Below are positions 43,720 through 53,995 of a stretch of 59,507 nt of DNA, piece after piece. The stretch is taken from NCBI RefSeq assembly GCF_002843425.1, contig NZ_NKXO01000023.1, positions 1 to 59,507 of the forward strand, read 5' to 3'. The notes below the pieces were generated by a model. That model was not told the DNA's origin. It was given only the letters and a program-made list of their open reading frames with translations, and did no database searches. Each line of letters opens with the position of its first letter. Position 1 is the stretch's first letter. Origin of the DNA: Raineya orbicola. Lineage in GTDB: Bacteria > Bacteroidota > Bacteroidia > Cytophagales > Thermonemataceae. Position numbers and translations under genes: made by a program.

Positions 43720-45606
43720 ATGGGAAAAATTATTGGTATAGACTTAGGAACTACAAACTCTTGTGTAGCCGTAATGGAGGGTAACGAGGTAGTGGTTATC
43801 CCCAATAGCGAAGGTCGTAGAACTACCCCTTCTATTGTAGCTTTTTTGGATAATGGCGAAAGAAAGGTAGGGGATTCTGCCAAAAGACAAGCGGTAACCA
43901 ATCCCAAAAAGACCGTAATGTCTATTAAGCGTTTTATGGGTAAAAAATTTTCGGAGGTAGGCAATGAACTCAAACACATTTCTTATACCATAGAGCAGGG
44001 ACCTAACGACACTCCTCGTGTACGTATAGGCGACCGCCTCTATACACCGCAAGAAATTTCGGCAATGATACTTCAAAAAATGAAAGCCACTGCCGAAGAT
44101 TATTTGGGAACTACCGTAACCGAAGCCGTAATTACTGTACCTGCCTATTTCAATGATGCCGAACGCCAAGCTACCAAAGAAGCGGGTATCATTGCAGGGC
44201 TTGACGTAAAACGTATCATCAACGAACCTACCGCCGCCGCTTTGGCATACGGCTTGGATAAAAAAGGTAAAGAAGCCACTATTGCTGTGTTTGACCTTGG
44301 CGGGGGTACTTTTGATATTTCTATTCTAGAACTTGGAGACGGGGTGTTTGAGGTAAAATCTACGAACGGTGATGTTCATTTAGGAGGCGATGATTTTGAC
44401 CAAAAAATCATTGATTGGCTCGCCGAAGAATTTATGAAAGACCACCCTGCCATAGATTTACGCAAAGACCCTATTGCTTTGCAACGTCTCAAAGAAGCCG
44501 CCGAAAAAGCTAAAATTGAACTATCTTCATCACAAAGCACTGACATCAATTTGCCATATATTATGCCTATTGATGGCGTACCTCAACATTTGGTTCGTAC
44601 CCTTACAAGAGCCAAATTTGAACAACTTGTAGATGACCTTATTCGCCGTACCCTTGAACCTTGCCGTAAGGCTATCCAAGATGCAGGTATCAGCGTAAAT
44701 GATATTGATGAAGTGATTTTAGTGGGCGGTTCTACTCGTATCCCTAAAATTCAGGAGGAAGTAGAGAAGTTTTTTGGCAAAAAACCTTCCAAAAACGTAA
44801 ATCCTGATGAGGCAGTAGCTATTGGTGCCGCTATTCAAGGGGCTGTTCTCAACAAAGAAATTACTGATGTATTGCTTCTGGACGTAACGCCACTTTCTTT
44901 GGGTATTGAAACCTTGGGAGGCGTATTTACCAAACTTATTGAAGCTAATACCACTATCCCCGTGAAAAAATCGGAGGTGTTCTCTACTGCCGAAGATAAC
45001 CAGTCTTCTGTAATGATACACGTTTTGCAAGGAGAAAGACCTCTTGCCAAAGATAACCGCACTATCGGACGTTTCCACCTTGATGGCATTATGCCTGCTC
45101 CTCGTGGTGTGCCTAAAATAGAAGTGATTTTTGACATTGATGCAAATGGAATCCTGAATGTTACTGCCAAAGACCAAGCCACAGGAAAAGAACAAAAAAT
45201 CCGCATAGAGGCTTCCTCAGGGCTTTCCAAAGATGAAATTGAAAGAATGAAAGCTGAAGCCAAAGCCAATGAAGCCGCCGATAAGGCTGAAAAAGAGCGT
45301 ATTGAAAAAATCAACGCCGCCGATTCTATGATTTTCCAAACAGAAAAACAGCTCAAAGAATACGGCGACAAAATTTCAGCCAATAGTAAATCTGCCATTG
45401 AAAACGCCCTATCGGCTTTACGTCAGGCTCACGCCAATAAAGATGTAAATGCCATTGATGCGGCTCTTGCCCAGCTCAATGCCGCTTGGCAACAAGCCTC
45501 TACGGAAATGTATCAAGGCAATCCGAATGCTTCCCAAACGAATGGCTCTGCTAATACAGGCAAAGATTCTGATGTTACAGATGCCGAGTTTGAAGAGGTA
45601 AAATAA
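43720..45606 (+). CDS. dnaK: Chaperone DnaK (Hsp70), 628 aa
   Basis: An ATP-dependent chaperone that folds new and damaged proteins. The ATPase domain has [32 protein letters not shown] and [16 protein letters not shown]. The linker [13 protein letters not shown] leads to the substrate-binding domain and a C-terminal lid with the acidic end [15 protein letters not shown] used the ATG at 43720; the longer reading adds 48 residues foreign to the family. dnaJ and grpE are not adjacent. A strong terminator follows. Confidence 0.98.
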   Translation: MGKIIGIDLGTTNSCVAVMEGNEVVVIPNSEGRRTTPSIVAFLDNGERKVGDSAKRQAVTNPKKTVMSIKRFMGKKFSEVGNELKHISYTIEQGPNDTPRVRIGDRLYTPQEISAMILQKMKATAEDYLGTTVTEAVITVPAYFNDAERQATKEAGIIAGLDVKRIINEPTAAALAYGLDKKGKEATIAVFDLGGGTFDISILELGDGVFEVKSTNGDVHLGGDDFDQKIIDWLAEEFMKDHPAIDLRKDPIALQRLKEAAEKAKIELSSSQSTDINLPYIMPIDGVPQHLVRTLTRAKFEQLVDDLIRRTLEPCRKAIQDAGISVNDIDEVILVGGSTRIPKIQEEVEKFFGKKPSKNVNPDEAVAIGAAIQGAVLNKEITDVLLLDVTPLSLGIETLGGVFTKLIEANTTIPVKKSEVFSTAEDNQSSVMIHVLQGERPLAKDNRTIGRFHLDGIMPAPRGVPKIEVIFDIDANGILNVTAKDQATGKEQKIRIEASSGLSKDEIERMKAEAKANEAADKAEKERIEKINAADSMIFQTEKQLKEYGDKISANSKSAIENALSALRQAHANKDVNAIDAALAQLNAAWQQASTEMYQGNPNASQTNGSANTGKDSDVTDAEFEEVK

Positions 45607-45628
45607 CCTTAAAACCCTAAATCTACAC

Positions 45629-45666
45629 AACCGACAACATCACCCCGAGTGATGTTGTCGGTTTTT
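45629..45666 (+). terminator. dnaK terminator
   Basis: AACCGACAACATCAC, a CCCGA loop and its exact reverse complement form a 15-bp stem followed by TTTTT. It lies 22 bases after the dnaK stop and directly before the next ATG, whose expression must start from read-through or a hidden promoter. Confidence 0.92.
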
Positions 45667-46023
45667 ATGAATATGGCTAAAATTCGTTCAAAATCATCAA
45701 ACGCTAATTTTTTTCAAGAGGTTTATGATGTAGTTCGTCTTATTCCCCAAGGACGAGTTACTACTTATGGAGCTATTGCTAAATTTTTAGGAACAAAGCT
45801 TTCAGCTCGTATGGTAGGCTGGGCTCTGAACTGCTCTCATACGCAAGTAGATATTCCCGCCCATAGGGTTGTCAATAGAAAAGGTATGCTTACAGGCAAA
45901 CATTTTTTTGCTACACCCACCCAAATGCAAGAGCTTTTAGAAGCGGAAGGTATCAAAGTTATCAATGACCAAATACAAGATTTTGAAAAATATTTTTGGA
46001 ATCCAAGCCAAGAACTAATGTAG
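45667..46023 (+). CDS. Alkyltransferase-like protein (MGMT family lacking the active cysteine), 118 aa
   Basis: The fold is that of the O6-alkylguanine-DNA alkyltransferase C-terminal domain: VYDVVRLIPQGRVTTYGAIAKFLG, the DNA-reading helix, and MVGWALNCS. The active-site motif P-C-H-R-V is P-A-H-R-V here (IPAHRVVNRKG), so the methyl-accepting Cys is Ala. Proteins of this ATL type bind O6-alkylguanine and hand it to nucleotide-excision repair. The start is ATG 45667 or 45673, immediately after the dnaK terminator T tract. Confidence 0.88.
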   Translation: MNMAKIRSKSSNANFFQEVYDVVRLIPQGRVTTYGAIAKFLGTKLSARMVGWALNCSHTQVDIPAHRVVNRKGMLTGKHFFATPTQMQELLEAEGIKVINDQIQDFEKYFWNPSQELM

Positions 46024-46033
46024 TAGAAGTTGT

Positions 46034-46150
46034 TTAGGATAAAAAAAGATTTCCGCATTTGTGGCTTGGAATCAAATTTCCACTCCCAATACAATTTTGG
46101 CAATCCCCTTCAATAAAGCCAAATAATTCAATTATTTCTTGTTTCTGCAT
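46034..46150 (-). CDS. Possible 38-residue zinc-binding-like small protein
   Basis: An ATG-started frame on the minus strand reads MQKQEIIELFGFIEGD, then C-Q-N-C, 11 residues later H-K-C, and stops. The C-x2-C and H-x-C spacing resembles a small zinc ribbon. It fills the gap between the alkyltransferase-like gene and enolase. No clear promoter is seen and it may be chance, but the Cys/His arrangement is unusual for random AT-rich sequence. Confidence 0.25.
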   Translation of the reverse strand: MQKQEIIELFGFIEGDCQNCIGSGNLIPSHKCGNLFLS

Positions 46151-46168
46151 TTACAACATTTTTCCTAA

Positions 46169-47479
<1,311 letters not shown>

Positions 47480-47490
47480 CTTTCAATCAT

Positions 47491-47519
47491 AAAGGCTTCG
47501 CAATTGCGAAGCCTTTTTA
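47491..47519 (+). terminator. Enolase terminator
   Basis: AAAGGCTTCGCAA and TTGCGAAGCCTTT form a perfect palindrome followed by a T run, 11 bases after the eno stop. It may also end the converging OmpH-like gene. Confidence 0.9.
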
Positions 47520-47566
47520 TTAGGAATTAGTAAAAGTGCAATATAGCTACTCTCACTTATCTGTTA

Positions 47567-48205
47567 CTATTTTTTTATGCTATTTTTTTGAGGCTCTTTT
47601 TCACTTTCACTTTTATTTCCGCTTTGTGTTTTATTATATTCTTCGTTAAGTTCTTTTATTACTTCGGCGGTAATATCCAAACGACTATCACCATACCAAG
47701 CTGTTACACCTTGCTTGTAGCCTAAAATCATCTTATAGCCATTTTTTTCAGCATATCGCTTCATAAAATCATCAATATTCTTATTTATTTTTTCAACCAT
47801 TTCTTTTTCTTGACTGGCAAGATTCTGAAGCAAAGTTTCGCGATATTGCATCAGACGTTGCTCTTCGGCGGCAAGATTTTTTTTAGTGGCTTCTATTTCG
47901 CCCATAGTCATTGATTGAGCTTTTTGTTGGGCTTGTAATACCTTATTCTGAAACGCACTTGCTTGGTTTTCAATATCACCTGTGTACTGATTACGTTTTA
48001 CTTCAAACTCTTTAATAGATTTTTTGTACAACTCGTAATTAGCAATTACAGAATCTGAATTTACATATACAATGCTTTTGTCAATATCATTTTTGGATTC
48101 ATTTTTAGTAGAAGAAGTATTATTGGTGCTATTGCCTGTTTGCGATTTATTCTCGCAATTCCAAAGTATAAAACTGATAAAGGCGAAAATGGCTATTTTT
48201 TTCAT
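47567..48205 (-). CDS. OmpH/Skp-family periplasmic chaperone-like lipoprotein, 212 aa
   Basis: Skp-like proteins hold unfolded outer-membrane proteins in the periplasm. A signal peptide ends in the lipobox I-L-W-N-C (Cys at residue 17). After a Ser/Asn/Thr linker the body begins IVYVNSDSVIANYELY, the Skp entry strand. It continues with about 100 residues of Gln/Lys/Glu-rich coiled coil (FQNKVLQAQQKAQSMTMGE) and closes with YAEKNGYKMILGY and LDITAEVIKELNEEY. The tail is charged. The lipid anchor is a departure from soluble Skp but frequent in Bacteroidota. Confidence 0.87.
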   Translation of the reverse strand: MKKIAIFAFISFILWNCENKSQTGNSTNNTSSTKNESKNDIDKSIVYVNSDSVIANYELYKKSIKEFEVKRNQYTGDIENQASAFQNKVLQAQQKAQSMTMGEIEATKKNLAAEEQRLMQYRETLLQNLASQEKEMVEKINKNIDDFMKRYAEKNGYKMILGYKQGVTAWYGDSRLDITAEVIKELNEEYNKTQSGNKSESEKEPQKNSIKK

Positions 48206-48230
48206 TTTGAAAACTTTTTATTTTTAACCG

Positions 48231-48238
48231 CAAAGATA
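48231..48238 (-). promoter_or_regulatory. Candidate -7 element (TATCTTTG) of the OmpH-like gene
   Basis: TATCTTTG on the minus strand fits TAnnTTTG, 25 bases before the ATG. It lies about 40 bases from the divergent tRNA-Leu promoter. Confidence 0.45.
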
Positions 48239-48279
48239 CCAAAAGTTGATTGGATAAGCGAAAAAAATTGTGTTTTTTT

Positions 48280-48309
48280 TTGTATAAAAACTTTTTTTTG
48301 CTAAATTTG
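48280..48309 (+). promoter_or_regulatory. tRNA-Leu promoter, TTG-N19-TAAATTTG
   Basis: TTG (48280-48282), exactly 19 bases, then TAAATTTG (48302-48309), 16 bases before the tRNA. The -7 and following bases CTAAATTTGCAGTC are identical to those of the tRNA-Ser promoter. Confidence 0.8.
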
Positions 48310-48325
48310 CAGTCCTAAATTTTAA

Positions 48326-48407
<82 letters not shown>

Positions 48408-48420
48408 CTCCCAAACAGCT

Positions 48421-48453
48421 ATCCTGAAAGCAAATTAGTTTTCAGGATTTTTT
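48421..48453 (+). terminator. tRNA-Leu terminator
   Basis: ATCCTGAAA and TTTCAGGAT form a 9-bp stem followed by TTTTTT, 13 bases after the tRNA. Confidence 0.88.
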
Positions 48454-48505
48454 ATTTCTCTTACAACATTAAATCTGTATCTTGCGTTCTATAAAAAAAT
48501 CTGCT

Positions 48506-49411
48506 ATGATTTTAAGTATTCGTAATCTAAGCAAGCAATATGCCACGCACAAAGCACTGGATAATGTGAGTTTTGATGTGCCTGCCCAAAGCATTTTCGG
48601 ACTTTTAGGACCCAACGGTGCAGGGAAAACCACACTTATTCGTACTATTACGCAAATCATTAGCTTGGATAGCGGAGAGATTACTTTCAAAGGAGAAAAG
48701 CTAAATCCTTCGCATACACAAGCCATTGGCTACTTGCCCGAAGAAAGAGGTCTTTACAAGAAAATGAAAGTAGGCGAACAACTTATGTATTTGGCTCGCC
48801 TGAAAGGTTTGGATAGCCAAGAAGCTAAAAAACGTATTAAATACTGGGTAGAAAAACTAAGTATGCAGGGCTGGGCTGAAAAAAACATTGAAGAACTTTC
48901 CAAAGGTATGCAACAGAAAGTGCAGTTTGTCGCTACCGTCTTGCACGAACCTGAACTAATTATTTTAGACGAACCCTTCACAGGCTTTGACCCCGTAAAT
49001 GCTCAGATTATTAAAAATGAAATTTTAGAACTACGAAAAAGAGGTGCTACTATTCTTTTTTCAACACACCGAATGGAATCCGTAGAAGAATTATGCGACA
49101 ATATTGTGCTTATCAATCGTTCTAAAAAGATTTTAGAAGGGAGAACTACTGACATCAAAAAACAATATAAAAACCATTCTTACAAAGTCCGTTGTAATGG
49201 TATTATTGCCGAACTACCCAATGGAATGAATATTGTACAGGAAAATCATAAAGCAGATGAAAGAGAGTTTGTTATTCAAATTTTGCCCGAACAAAGCCCC
49301 AACGACCTTTTAAGATTTTTACTTCCACAAGTAGAAATTCATCATTTTGAGGAGAATATCCCAAGCATCAATGATATTTTTATACAACTTGTCGGAGAAA
49401 ACTCTCATTAG
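48506..49411 (+). CDS. ABC transporter ATP-binding protein (NatA/ABC-2 type), 301 aa
   Basis: It hydrolyses ATP to drive an export permease. It has Walker A GLLGPNGAGKTTLIRT, the Q-loop region IGYLPEERGLYKKM, the signature LSKGMQQKVQ, Walker B LIILDEPFTGFDP and the switch His in LFSTHRMESVEE. The C-terminal extension (about 215-300) resembles DrrA/NatA proteins. I used the ATG at 48506. No permease gene follows: the next 275 bases are non-coding and a kinase gene comes after, so its partner is encoded elsewhere or was lost. Confidence 0.93.
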   Translation: MILSIRNLSKQYATHKALDNVSFDVPAQSIFGLLGPNGAGKTTLIRTITQIISLDSGEITFKGEKLNPSHTQAIGYLPEERGLYKKMKVGEQLMYLARLKGLDSQEAKKRIKYWVEKLSMQGWAEKNIEELSKGMQQKVQFVATVLHEPELIILDEPFTGFDPVNAQIIKNEILELRKRGATILFSTHRMESVEELCDNIVLINRSKKILEGRTTDIKKQYKNHSYKVRCNGIIAELPNGMNIVQENHKADEREFVIQILPEQSPNDLLRFLLPQVEIHHFEENIPSINDIFIQLVGENSH

Positions 49412-49651
49412 ATTTTAGTAATTAGATTTTAGAAAAAAGACAATTGATTTGGCAAAATATACTTACAAAGCATATAAGTATCTAAAAGTCAATACTATAA
49501 TTACAACTTACATTATTCCAAATTTACCATCTTCTTTGTAAGACTTTCATAAAAGTTGCTTCTGAACCATTAAATCGGAAATCTTTTTTAGTCCTAAACA
49601 ACTTCACTACTAAAATTCTTGATGACTTTACTCTCCTTACCAAAAATTTTG

Positions 49652-49659
49652 TAAGTTTG
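49652..49659 (+). promoter_or_regulatory. Candidate -7 element (TAAGTTTG) of the PfkB-family kinase gene
   Basis: TAAGTTTG fits TAnnTTTG, 27 bases before the ATG, with a TTA at about the -33 position (49628-49630). It is the only feature I see in the 275-base gap between the ABC ATPase and the kinase. Confidence 0.45.
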
Positions 49660-49686
49660 CGACTACACATCTAAAACCAAAATCTA

Positions 49687-50610
49687 ATGAGTTTAACTAT
49701 TATCGGAACAGTTGCTTTTGACGCTATTGAAACCCCTTTTGGCAAAACAGATAAAATTATAGGTGGTGCGGCGACTTATGCTTCGCTTTCTGCGTCTTAT
49801 TTTACCAAAAAAATCAATCTTGTAGGTGTAGTAGGAGATGATTTTCCCAAAGAAACAATAGAAATGTTCCAAAAGCACGGTATCAATACCGAAGGTTTGC
49901 AAATTAAACAAGGTGAAAAATCATTCTTTTGGGCGGGGAAATACCACAACGATATGAATACCCGTGATACACTTGCCACAGAGCTAAACGTACTCGCCAA
50001 TTTTGACCCTATCATTCCTGAAAGTTATCAGAACACAGAATACTTGATGCTAGGCAACCTCACTCCTACTATTCAGCGAACCGTAGTAGAGCGGCTTCGC
50101 AAACGCCCCAAACTAATACTTATGGACACTATGAATTTTTGGATGGATACTGCTTGGGACGAACTAATGAAAACACTCAAACTTGTTGATGTACTTTCTA
50201 TCAATGACGAAGAGGCTCGTCAGCTTGCCAAAGAATATTCTCTCGTAAAAGCCGCAAGAAAAATCCTCACTATGGGTCCGAAAGTGTTGGTTATCAAGAA
50301 AGGCGAACACGGAGCTTTGCTATTCAACCAAACCCAAGTATTTTTCGCCCCTGCCTTACCTTTGGAAGATGTTTTTGACCCCACAGGAGCAGGTGATACC
50401 TTTGCAGGTGGTTTTATCGGTTATTTAGCAAAAACAGGAGATATTTCTTTTGAAAATATGAAAAATGCTGTGATTTACGGCTCGGCAATGGCTTCGCTTT
50501 GCGTGGAAAAATTTGGTACAGAACGCCTGCAAAATCTGCAAATCAATGAAATTGAAAACCGCATTCGCGAATTTATTGATTTGGTGCAGTTTGAGATTAC
50601 TTTGTCGTAA
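49687..50610 (+). CDS. PfkB-family sugar or nucleoside kinase, 307 aa
   Basis: A ribokinase-fold kinase. It has the N-terminal GGAATYASLSASYF substrate motif, NDEEARQLA in the middle, and the signature DVFDPTGAGDTFAGGFIGYL with the catalytic Asp and anion hole. Sequences of this type in Bacteroidota are often described as adenosine or sugar kinases. Neither neighbour is a sugar-use gene, so the substrate is unknown. It converges on the PKD-type secreted protein gene, with stops two bases apart. Confidence 0.9.
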   Translation: MSLTIIGTVAFDAIETPFGKTDKIIGGAATYASLSASYFTKKINLVGVVGDDFPKETIEMFQKHGINTEGLQIKQGEKSFFWAGKYHNDMNTRDTLATELNVLANFDPIIPESYQNTEYLMLGNLTPTIQRTVVERLRKRPKLILMDTMNFWMDTAWDELMKTLKLVDVLSINDEEARQLAKEYSLVKAARKILTMGPKVLVIKKGEHGALLFNQTQVFFAPALPLEDVFDPTGAGDTFAGGFIGYLAKTGDISFENMKNAVIYGSAMASLCVEKFGTERLQNLQINEIENRIREFIDLVQFEITLS

Positions 50611-50611
50611 A

Positions 50612-52324
50612 TTATCGTTGTAACAAGACGGTTCCCGATTGCTGTATTTTTTTACCGATAAAATCCTCTATTACACATTGGTAGATGTAAGCCCCTTGTG
50701 GCATAGGTTTGCCTTGAAATGTGCCGTCCCAACCCTCACCCAAAACGGCAGATTCAAAGATTTTTTGTCCATTGGGAGTAAAAACAGACATTTGAAAGTT
50801 TTTGATAAAAACACCTTTGGGAAAAAATGTATCATTCAAGCCATCGCCATTTGGGGTGAAAGCATTAGGAAAAAAGACTTGAGCAGGACGCTCAACTCTT
50901 ACGACATTTGAAAAATACTCTCCTGATGCAGTAATTGCCCTTATGCGGTACAAAATCACTTGATTTTCTAAATCCTCTTTGCTATCGGTATAAGAAAGAT
51001 TGCTACCTGCTGAAAAGTTATCTATTGCCCCTCCTATTGCATTATACTTGATGACTTGATAAGCCAAAACAGGCTCATTATCCGAGTTTTGATAAGCATT
51101 CCATTGTAAAGTTCTTTCTTTAATACTGCTTGCCGAAATTCGTAATATCATTGGGCAGGCAGGTTGGGAGAAAAGCGTCTGCACGCCGCAAGTAGTAGTG
51201 AAATTAATGGTGTAACAAGTGTTTTGTTTTTCTTTTCCTTTTAGTAAAATTTGTGTAGCAGTAGTTTGTTCAAGAACTTTGTTACTCTCTACAACTTGGT
51301 AAGTTCGTAGTTCTTCGGGTGCTTGACTGGTGGCTTTCCAAGAAATTTGGAGATTATTTTCCAAATCAAAAGAAACATTGAGCTTTTTCACTTCCAAGGG
51401 TAAGCTACCAATAGCAGGTAGCAAAATTTGCGTAAAATCATACTGATTTCCGCATTTATCTTGCAGACGTATAAGCACTTGATACGTTTGCCCCAAGGTA
51501 TTGAGTTTTTCTTTGGTAAAACTTACATTTTGCTGATTCTGGTTTTCAAAAGTTGCCAAAAGTTCAGGGTTTTGTCCTTGCTTTGAAAAATACACTTCAT
51601 AGCGTATATCAGCAAAAATTTGCGGAATGGTGATTTTTATCTTTCCCTCGCAAGACGAAGCAGGTCCCTCTTGCATTACACTAAAACTGCTCGCAATAAC
51701 CGAAAGATTATCGTAAATGATTGTATTTGCGAGTGTAGTATCAGCATTTACGCCACTACAATAATCATTAGCAAGGTTCAAGAGAGCGTGTTCGCCTTCA
51801 ATTTTTATCGTATAAGTGCCTGCGGTAGGATAGTTGTAAATAAAAGGATTGGTAGAAGGGGTAATGTATTGTGTAATACTATTGCCCAAATCAACCTTGT
51901 AGCGGTCGTAAGGAGGGAACTCTAAAACCTCAATTTTTACTTGTCTATTAGCACAACGCATAAGGCGAATTTTAGGTTTGGGCGTAGGCAATACCACTAC
52001 ATAATCGGTGCGAATAGAATTGATGTTGCCAGTGCCTGGGGCAGGAACATTGCCAATAAGTTCTACGGTGTAAGTTCCCGGCTGTGTGTAGGTGTGAGTT
52101 TTAGAAGGCGTTGCCGTCATTGAAGGGAAAAACTTATAGAGCCTTGTAGGGTCGGGGGCAAAGCTCGTGCAAGCGGCATCATTCATTGTGATAGGTCTGC
52201 CTACGCATATACGTACCTGCGAAGCCGAAGGCGAGTAACCCACAGCATAAAAGCAGTTGGGCTGTCCCCAAGCAACTCCGAAAGTCATTACCCAAATAAG
52301 AATATAGCAAGTATTTTTGAACAT
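50612..52324 (-). CDS. Secreted PKD-domain protein with T9SS type-B C-terminal domain, 570 aa
   Basis: I used the ATG at 52324, which gives a signal peptide ending GVAWGQ near residue 21. PKD-like modules are marked by THTYTQPGTYTVELIG (about residues 75-95) and FIYNYPTAGTYTIKIEG. Fibronectin-like modules follow to about residue 480. The tail VFFPNAFTPNGDGLNDTFFP with F-T-P-N-G-Q-K-I-F and G-W-D-G-T-F is a type-B (gliding-motility-associated) sorting domain. Its role is probably surface adhesion or gliding; no enzyme motif is visible. The accC gene starts upstream on the same strand, 41 bases away. Confidence 0.87.
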   Translation of the reverse strand: MFKNTCYILIWVMTFGVAWGQPNCFYAVGYSPSASQVRICVGRPITMNDAACTSFAPDPTRLYKFFPSMTATPSKTHTYTQPGTYTVELIGNVPAPGTGNINSIRTDYVVVLPTPKPKIRLMRCANRQVKIEVLEFPPYDRYKVDLGNSITQYITPSTNPFIYNYPTAGTYTIKIEGEHALLNLANDYCSGVNADTTLANTIIYDNLSVIASSFSVMQEGPASSCEGKIKITIPQIFADIRYEVYFSKQGQNPELLATFENQNQQNVSFTKEKLNTLGQTYQVLIRLQDKCGNQYDFTQILLPAIGSLPLEVKKLNVSFDLENNLQISWKATSQAPEELRTYQVVESNKVLEQTTATQILLKGKEKQNTCYTINFTTTCGVQTLFSQPACPMILRISASSIKERTLQWNAYQNSDNEPVLAYQVIKYNAIGGAIDNFSAGSNLSYTDSKEDLENQVILYRIRAITASGEYFSNVVRVERPAQVFFPNAFTPNGDGLNDTFFPKGVFIKNFQMSVFTPNGQKIFESAVLGEGWDGTFQGKPMPQGAYIYQCVIEDFIGKKIQQSGTVLLQR

Positions 52325-52365
52325 TGCGTTATTTTGAAAAAAATCAAGCAAAATTCCTGCCTAAA

Positions 52366-53871
52366 TTACCTCTTGACCATTCGGTTTCTTTTCCAATTAC
52401 TGATAATGTGTTCTTTGTTGCTCGTTGTTCCGTTGCTATTAGAATGATTTTGCGAAAGCAAAGAAGCTACAAGCACAGCCCCTAATTTTTCGGCATCATC
52501 ATCAGGCAAGGTTTGCAATTTTTCAGGAGTAAAATATTGTTTCACAAAGTTAGTATCAAATTTTCCTGAAAGAAATGCTTCGTGTTCTAAAACAAATTTA
52601 CAAAACCCCAAAGTAGTCTCAATACCTGTAATTTGATACTCCTCAATAGCTCTTTTCATACGCTCAATAGCTTCGTTTCGGTCTTTACCTGTGGCGATAA
52701 GTTTTGCTATCATTGGGTCGTAATAGATAGGAATTTCCATACCTTGCTCAAAACCATCATCTACGCGTATGCCTATGCCTTGTGGGCGTTTGTAGGTTTG
52801 CAGTTTGCCAATATCGGGCAAAAAGTTATTAGCAGGGTCTTCGGCATATACGCGTACTTCAATAGCGTGTCCAAGGATTTTCAAATCATTTTGCGTAAAA
52901 CTTAAAGGTTTGCCCTCTGCAATACGGATTTGTTCTTTTACTAAATCTATGCCTGTAATTTGTTCAGTTACGGGGTGTTCTACTTGCAGGCGGGTGTTCA
53001 TTTCCAAAAAATAAAAATTTAGATTGCTATCCATAACAAATTCTACGGTGCCTGCATTGTAATAGCCGCAAGATTTTGCCACCTTGATAGCCGCTTCGCC
53101 AAGAGCCTTGCGAACCTCTGGCGTAACCACAGGCGAAGGAGCTTCTTCAATTACCTTTTGATGACGCCGCTGAATGGAGCATTCTCTTTCAAAAAGATAT
53201 ACCAAATTGCCGTGTTTATCTCCTAAAATTTGCACTTCAATATGTTTGGGGGCAGTGATGTATTTTTCAATAAATACCGAACCATCACCAAAAGCAGAAA
53301 TTGCCTCACTGATAGCCCTTTCCATTTGTTCGGCAAGTTCGGCTTCATTTTCTACCACACGCATACCTTTTCCACCTCCACCCGCCGAAGCCTTGATAAG
53401 AATAGGATAACCTATTTCAGCGGCTATTTTTTTAGCTTCTGTTACATCACTGATAGCTCCTTCGGTGCCGGGTACCATTGGCACACCAAAAGCCCGAACA
53501 GCTTCTTTGGCGGCAAGTTTGCTACCCATTGTTTCAATGGCTTTCACGGGCGGACCGACAAATATAATACCTGCTTCTTCTACCATTTTGGCAAATTGAG
53601 CATTTTCGGAAAGAAATCCGTAACCAGGGTGAATGGCATCAACCTTTAATTTTTTAGCCACTTCTATAATTTTCTCGCCTCGCAAATACGACTGACTGCT
53701 CGGAGCTTCGCCTATACAAACGGCTTCATCTGCAAATCTGACGTGTAAAGCGTTTCTATCGGCTTCGCTAAATACTGCTACCGTCTGCAATCCCATTTCT
53801 TTGGCAGAACGCATAATACGCAATGCTATTTCACCTCGGTTGGCAACCAAAATCTTTTGAATTTTTCGCAT
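52366..53871 (-). CDS. accC: Biotin carboxylase (acetyl- or acyl-CoA carboxylase subunit), 501 aa
   Basis: Carboxylates biotin with bicarbonate and ATP, the first step of malonyl-CoA (or propionyl-CoA) carboxylation. It has KILVANRGEIALRIMRSAKE, the ATP-grasp loop ASAGGGGKGMRVV, ERECSIQRRHQKVIEEAPSP, and the active-site FLEMNTRLQVEHPVTE. I used the ATG at 53871. The C-terminal 40 residues (LLSQNHSNSNGTTSNKE and a basic end) exceed the core of about 450. The biotin carrier gene accB is not next to it, so acetyl-CoA versus propionyl-CoA carboxylase cannot be settled. Confidence 0.94.
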   Translation of the reverse strand: MRKIQKILVANRGEIALRIMRSAKEMGLQTVAVFSEADRNALHVRFADEAVCIGEAPSSQSYLRGEKIIEVAKKLKVDAIHPGYGFLSENAQFAKMVEEAGIIFVGPPVKAIETMGSKLAAKEAVRAFGVPMVPGTEGAISDVTEAKKIAAEIGYPILIKASAGGGGKGMRVVENEAELAEQMERAISEAISAFGDGSVFIEKYITAPKHIEVQILGDKHGNLVYLFERECSIQRRHQKVIEEAPSPVVTPEVRKALGEAAIKVAKSCGYYNAGTVEFVMDSNLNFYFLEMNTRLQVEHPVTEQITGIDLVKEQIRIAEGKPLSFTQNDLKILGHAIEVRVYAEDPANNFLPDIGKLQTYKRPQGIGIRVDDGFEQGMEIPIYYDPMIAKLIATGKDRNEAIERMKRAIEEYQITGIETTLGFCKFVLEHEAFLSGKFDTNFVKQYFTPEKLQTLPDDDAEKLGAVLVASLLSQNHSNSNGTTSNKEHIISNWKRNRMVKR

Positions 53872-53933
53872 ACTTTTTTGTTTTGAGAAATTAGGCAATA
53901 TTAGCAAAATTTAATGAAACCCAAACTGATAGC

Positions 53934-53975
53934 CCAAAAAAATAAAGCCCCAAATGCATTTAAGCATTTGAGGCT
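53934..53975 (-). terminator. nrdB terminator
   Basis: AGCCTCAAATGC and GCATTTGGGGCT (minus strand) form a 12-bp stem with one wobble pair around a 6-base loop, followed by TTATTTTTTT. It lies 20 bases after the nrdB stop. Confidence 0.85.
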
Positions 53976-53995
53976 CTGATTTTTGTAGGGAGTTT

